From positions 3,782,001-3,846,000 of the forward strand of contig CP137319.1 in NCBI GenBank assembly GCA_033182465.1: a stretch of 64,000 nt of DNA, given 5' to 3'. How positions within the stretch are numbered: the stretch's first letter is position 1; every line of letters starts with the position of its first letter. Origin of the DNA: Sanghuangporus weigelae. Taxonomy: Eukaryota > Basidiomycota > Agaricomycetes > Hymenochaetales > Hymenochaetaceae. The position numbers and the translations under genes were made by a program. The notes beneath the pieces were generated by a model that saw nothing but the letters and a program-made list of their open reading frames with translations, was not told the origin of the DNA and made no database searches. Shown in pieces: positions 63,072-64,000 of this stretch.

Positions 63072-64000
63072 TGAGTTGCGTCGTGGTCGAGTGTCGTGTA
63101 CAATCTATGGTCAAGGAACGAAGGAGAAAACAGTTGCCGACGTGTTAGGAGAGCTGCGCAATACATCATATCAAGATCGCACGCTGTGCTTCCATCTTCC
63201 GTCTATTTCAAACTTTGCCATGCTTCTTGATTGTAAACTATCGATCAGTATTAGGCTCTGATGCCAACAGAGTTATCGAGCATTGCCAATACAATGAACA
63301 GAGGGGGAATCGTCACATTCGTTTCGGGAGGAGAGTGTACATGGACAGTGAGAGTGACTTGCAGGCCCACTCGCGGGAGAGCGAGGAGTTAGTTGCTCCC
63401 GGACCTCAAACGACGTCAATCCCAGAAATAGACGAGATGCGATCAAGACTCCGTAGTTACATAATCGCTTCAGATCCCAGGCCGAGTTCCGAAAGCAGCT
63501 CGCTATGCCCCCTAGGATTCAAGTTGCTTGTGGACGTATACGCGACGTACCAGTAATTCGAAATTGGCGAGACCGGACCCGTCGCGTCGCGGTAACATGT
63601 ACAATACATCCTCGTCTGTTTCATGCGATCCAACAATATGGGCTGAGTTATTTGGACTTCGTATGAGATTTCAGCGTCTTGGAAAATGTCGAATATGTGG
63701 GCTCTTTTTTAGTTCCCGCTATCATGATCACGTAGGTTTCCACGGGATTCGAAACGAAACACCTTCAGGGAACCAAGAAGTGAGAACGCATATAAATACG
63801 GGGCCCGAATGCCTTGACTTACTGCTGAGTTGTTGATCCCAGAGGTCGAAAGTCGGAGTTAAGCACCTGGAAGGCCGGAGGCTAAAAGCAATTGGAAATT
63901 CGCAGCGGAGCAGAACAAACACGACTGCTACCGCGATCACGTGTATCATCCCGCGAGATGAAGTCATCAGGAGGATGGATAACTCCATTAACGAAGCCCG
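63072..64000. other. Right end of window, no supported gene
   Basis: A plus-strand frame from ATG 63341 (MDSESDLQAHSRESEELV) to 63556, and another at about 63528-63836 with CRICGLFFSSRYHDH, might be exons of one gene running out of the window. I find no clear splice join, so this is only a possibility. Confidence 0.3.

Noticed and set aside
63800-63890. Stretch with AGTTAAGC resembling part of 5S rRNA
   Set aside because: The rest of the 5S sequence and its pairing regions are absent.

Overview
The window looks like a gene-poor, transposon-rich stretch of a filamentous basidiomycete genome. An Agaricomycete, perhaps a Rhizoctonia/Ceratobasidium relative, is my inference from the protein style. 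Host genes are cut by many GT-AG introns of about 50-70 nt with CTGAC/CTAAC-like branch sites. There are F-box proteins of the kind expanded in these fungi, and long Ty3/gypsy chromoviruses.

Left flank (1-13.2 kb): host genes. In order: a type II membrane protein resembling HtrL/YibB (362-1724, +); an F-box/leucine-rich protein (1909-3411, -); a small NIF3/YqfO-like protein in three exons (3657-4134, -); a 5'-truncated copy of an FAD monooxygenase gene (4249-5205, -); a Tourist-like MITE (6177-6647); a many-exon protein of unknown role with a treble-clef-like cysteine cluster (8234-9915, -); and a second, large F-box protein (10750-13151, +).

Middle (13.4-54.7 kb): a stack of nested LTR retrotransposons. 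A decayed Ty1/copia fossil (13.4-16.2 kb, -) is cut off by an older LTR element (pieces at 16195-17283, 41886-42396 and probably 54689 onward). That element took two insertions of one young chromovirus family: E1 (17284-41885, -, target duplication GTTAG) and E3 (42397-54688, +, GTCAG). A third copy, E2 (20043-32349, +, CATAA), sits inside E1. LTR pairs are identical or nearly so by eye, so these insertions are very recent.

The young family is the most interesting content. It is about 12.3 kb with 1.51-kb LTRs. Besides gag and a 1492-residue pol (protease, RT, RNase H, integrase, chromodomain) it carries: two ORFs upstream of gag (113 and 344 residues, the second with coiled coils and a PPSY motif); a long ORF after pol; a 213-residue ORF inside U3 of every LTR; and, antisense near the 3' end, a short spliced gene for an 88-residue protein with one membrane segment. 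Its primer-binding site is a perfect 12-nt complement of sequence just downstream of the TATA box in R, which suggests Tf1-type self-priming.

Right flank (54.7-64 kb): older, decayed LTRs and tandem repeats that have lost CpG. Then comes the full-length FAD monooxygenase gene (61199-63071, -), parent or sister of the truncated copy at 4.2-5.2 kb, and finally a stretch with no gene I can support. Exon limits and comparisons were made by eye.
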